Of a stretch of 64,000 bases of DNA, positions 63,344 through 64,000 are shown one piece after another. The DNA comes from Deltaproteobacteria bacterium HGW-Deltaproteobacteria-2. Its GTDB lineage: Bacteria > Desulfobacterota > Syntrophia > Syntrophales > Smithellaceae. Both the position numbers and the translations under genes were made by a program. How positions within the stretch are numbered: the stretch's first letter is position 1; each line of letters starts with the position of its first letter. Under the pieces are notes generated by a model. That model was given only the letters and a program-made list of their open reading frames with translations. It ran no database searches and was not told the DNA's origin. The DNA is taken from the NCBI GenBank assembly GCA_002840505.1, contig PHBC01000007.1, positions 62,001-126,000 on the forward strand. The letters are read 5' to 3'.

Positions 63344-63376
63344 GCCGCAAAAGGATGGTTTCTCTTTCACGGCATT
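63344..63376. terminator. Intrinsic terminator-like hairpin between convergent genes
   Basis: GCCGCAAAAGG/TTTCACGGC-type imperfect stem with T after it on the plus strand and A before it, able to end the LuxR transcript and the convergent NTF2-domain gene. Confidence 0.5.
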
Positions 63377-63421
63377 TTAAATTGAGGTTTATTTACCAGT
63401 TACAAACTATACTTATTATAG

Positions 63422-64000
63422 TTACATAATTTCTCTATATATTTTCCATTCGTTGTTTATTTTCTTTAGTTCCAATGTTTTCTTCCCCGAATCTTTAGTT
63501 ATAGAAGAACTGTAATGTTGAGTAAATACGGCCGAGGCATTATTTTCATCCGCTGATATTTGCAAGTTATCAATGATAATATTTATATTTTTACTTTTTT
63601 TGTACACATTTGTTTTATGAGAGATCCAGGCATCCAAGTTCTTTCCTTTTGATTGGAAATCTGATGCATAAAAGCTGCGGTAAGTTTTCAAGTCCCCTGA
63701 TTTCCAACTGGTTAACCATTTAGTGACCAAATCCCGGACTGCTTCTTTTGGAATGCTAACTTGAACTAAATTATTATCGGTGACAACGGGTACGGCAACA
63801 ACAGTCTCATTGGAAGCAACATATTCCGCGGTATTATCAGACTTTTGCGTCTGATAATACCAATAGCCTGCCAGAGTGCATAACAAGACTACTCCCGCAA
63901 TCACAGCCCTGACAAACATCTTGTTATTACTTCCCGTCACCGATATGGGTTGACCCACATTATGATTTGGCACTGGGCTGTCAGAAGGAGGAGTTACGAT
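63422..64000 (-). CDS. Membrane-anchored NTF2-like domain protein, N-terminus outside the window
   Basis: The frame is open to base 64000, where it reads IVTPPSDSPVPNHN, a Pro/Ser-rich linker, so the gene extends beyond. A GTG at 63973 is only a possible start. One span (about residues 20-41 from that GTG) precedes a periplasmic NTF2-like domain of about 110 residues (RDLVTKWLTSWKSGDLKTYR, ending WKIYREIM). It is the third copy of the module also in the proteins at 41317 and 47219. The role is unknown. Confidence 0.75.
   Translation of the reverse strand: MVTPPSDSPVPNHNVGQPISVTGSNNKMFVRAVIAGVVLLCTLAGYWYYQTQKSDNTAEYVASNETVVAVPVVTDNNLVQVSIPKEAVRDLVTKWLTSWKSGDLKTYRSFYASDFQSKGKNLDAWISHKTNVYKKSKNINIIIDNLQISADENNASAVFTQHYSSSITKDSGKKTLELKKINNEWKIYREIM

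Noticed and set aside
1-64000. tRNA, rRNA, CRISPR, integrase or transposase genes
   Set aside because: I looked for cloverleaf-like, rRNA-like and recombinase patterns on both strands and found none that I could support.

Overview
The window reads as ordinary chromosome from an AT-rich, anaerobic, Gram-negative bacterium. It most resembles a member of the Desulfobacterota (former Deltaproteobacteria), perhaps near the Syntrophales. The hints are a complete type IV pilus/secretin block, a tungsten-type aldehyde:ferredoxin oxidoreductase beside an iron-dependent alcohol dehydrogenase, a LapB/LapC-type type I secretion system, and a TMTC-like membrane protein with TPRs beside pilins. This placement is inference from gene content; no rRNA or tRNA is present.

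Layout. 1-11,100 is housekeeping: panB (5' truncated), a lipoprotein foldase, a glycosyltransferase coupled to miaA, a MATE exporter, a cold-shock gene with a long leader, an orphan OppD/OppF ATPase pair with a hydrolase, and pepA. 11,380-16,937 (minus) is an ECF sigma factor, a membrane protein that is probably its anti-sigma partner, and three pseudopilin genes. The last of these is a 1,117-residue fusion of a PilW-like prepilin, a CFI-box module and a PilX-like segment. 17,174-29,269 (plus) is a tightly packed ten-gene surface-glycan operon ending in the TMTC-like protein. It converges on two tandem pilA-type pilins, followed (all minus, to 41,128) by a membrane-bound sigma-54 activator and pilC, pilB, an ExeA-like ATPase, a secretin, pilP, pilO and a pilM-pilN fusion. 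A consensus sigma-54 promoter precedes the promoter-proximal pilin.

41,317-48,637 holds an L,D-transpeptidase, an SCP2-like/alcohol dehydrogenase/aldehyde oxidoreductase operon and a TPR protein. 48,978-55,754 holds a methyltransferase and, convergent to it, a six-gene minus-strand cluster (PHP, GT4, methyltransferase, alpha/alpha-toroid protein, hexapeptide acyltransferase, B12-radical SAM) that looks like a small glycan or lipid modification pathway. 55,850-63,232 holds a PaaI thioesterase with a probable non-canonical start, a TolC-LapB-LapC exporter with its usual small partner protein, and a LuxR regulator with a pseudo-receiver.

Connections. Three proteins within 23 kb (YkuD, TPR and membrane-anchored types) end in almost the same NTF2-like domain, finishing in WKIYREIM, which suggests one envelope module spread onto different anchors. 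The glycan operon abutting the pilins suggests pilin or surface glycosylation. Palindromic intergenic elements recur through the window, several of them sharing a CTTCGCT core.
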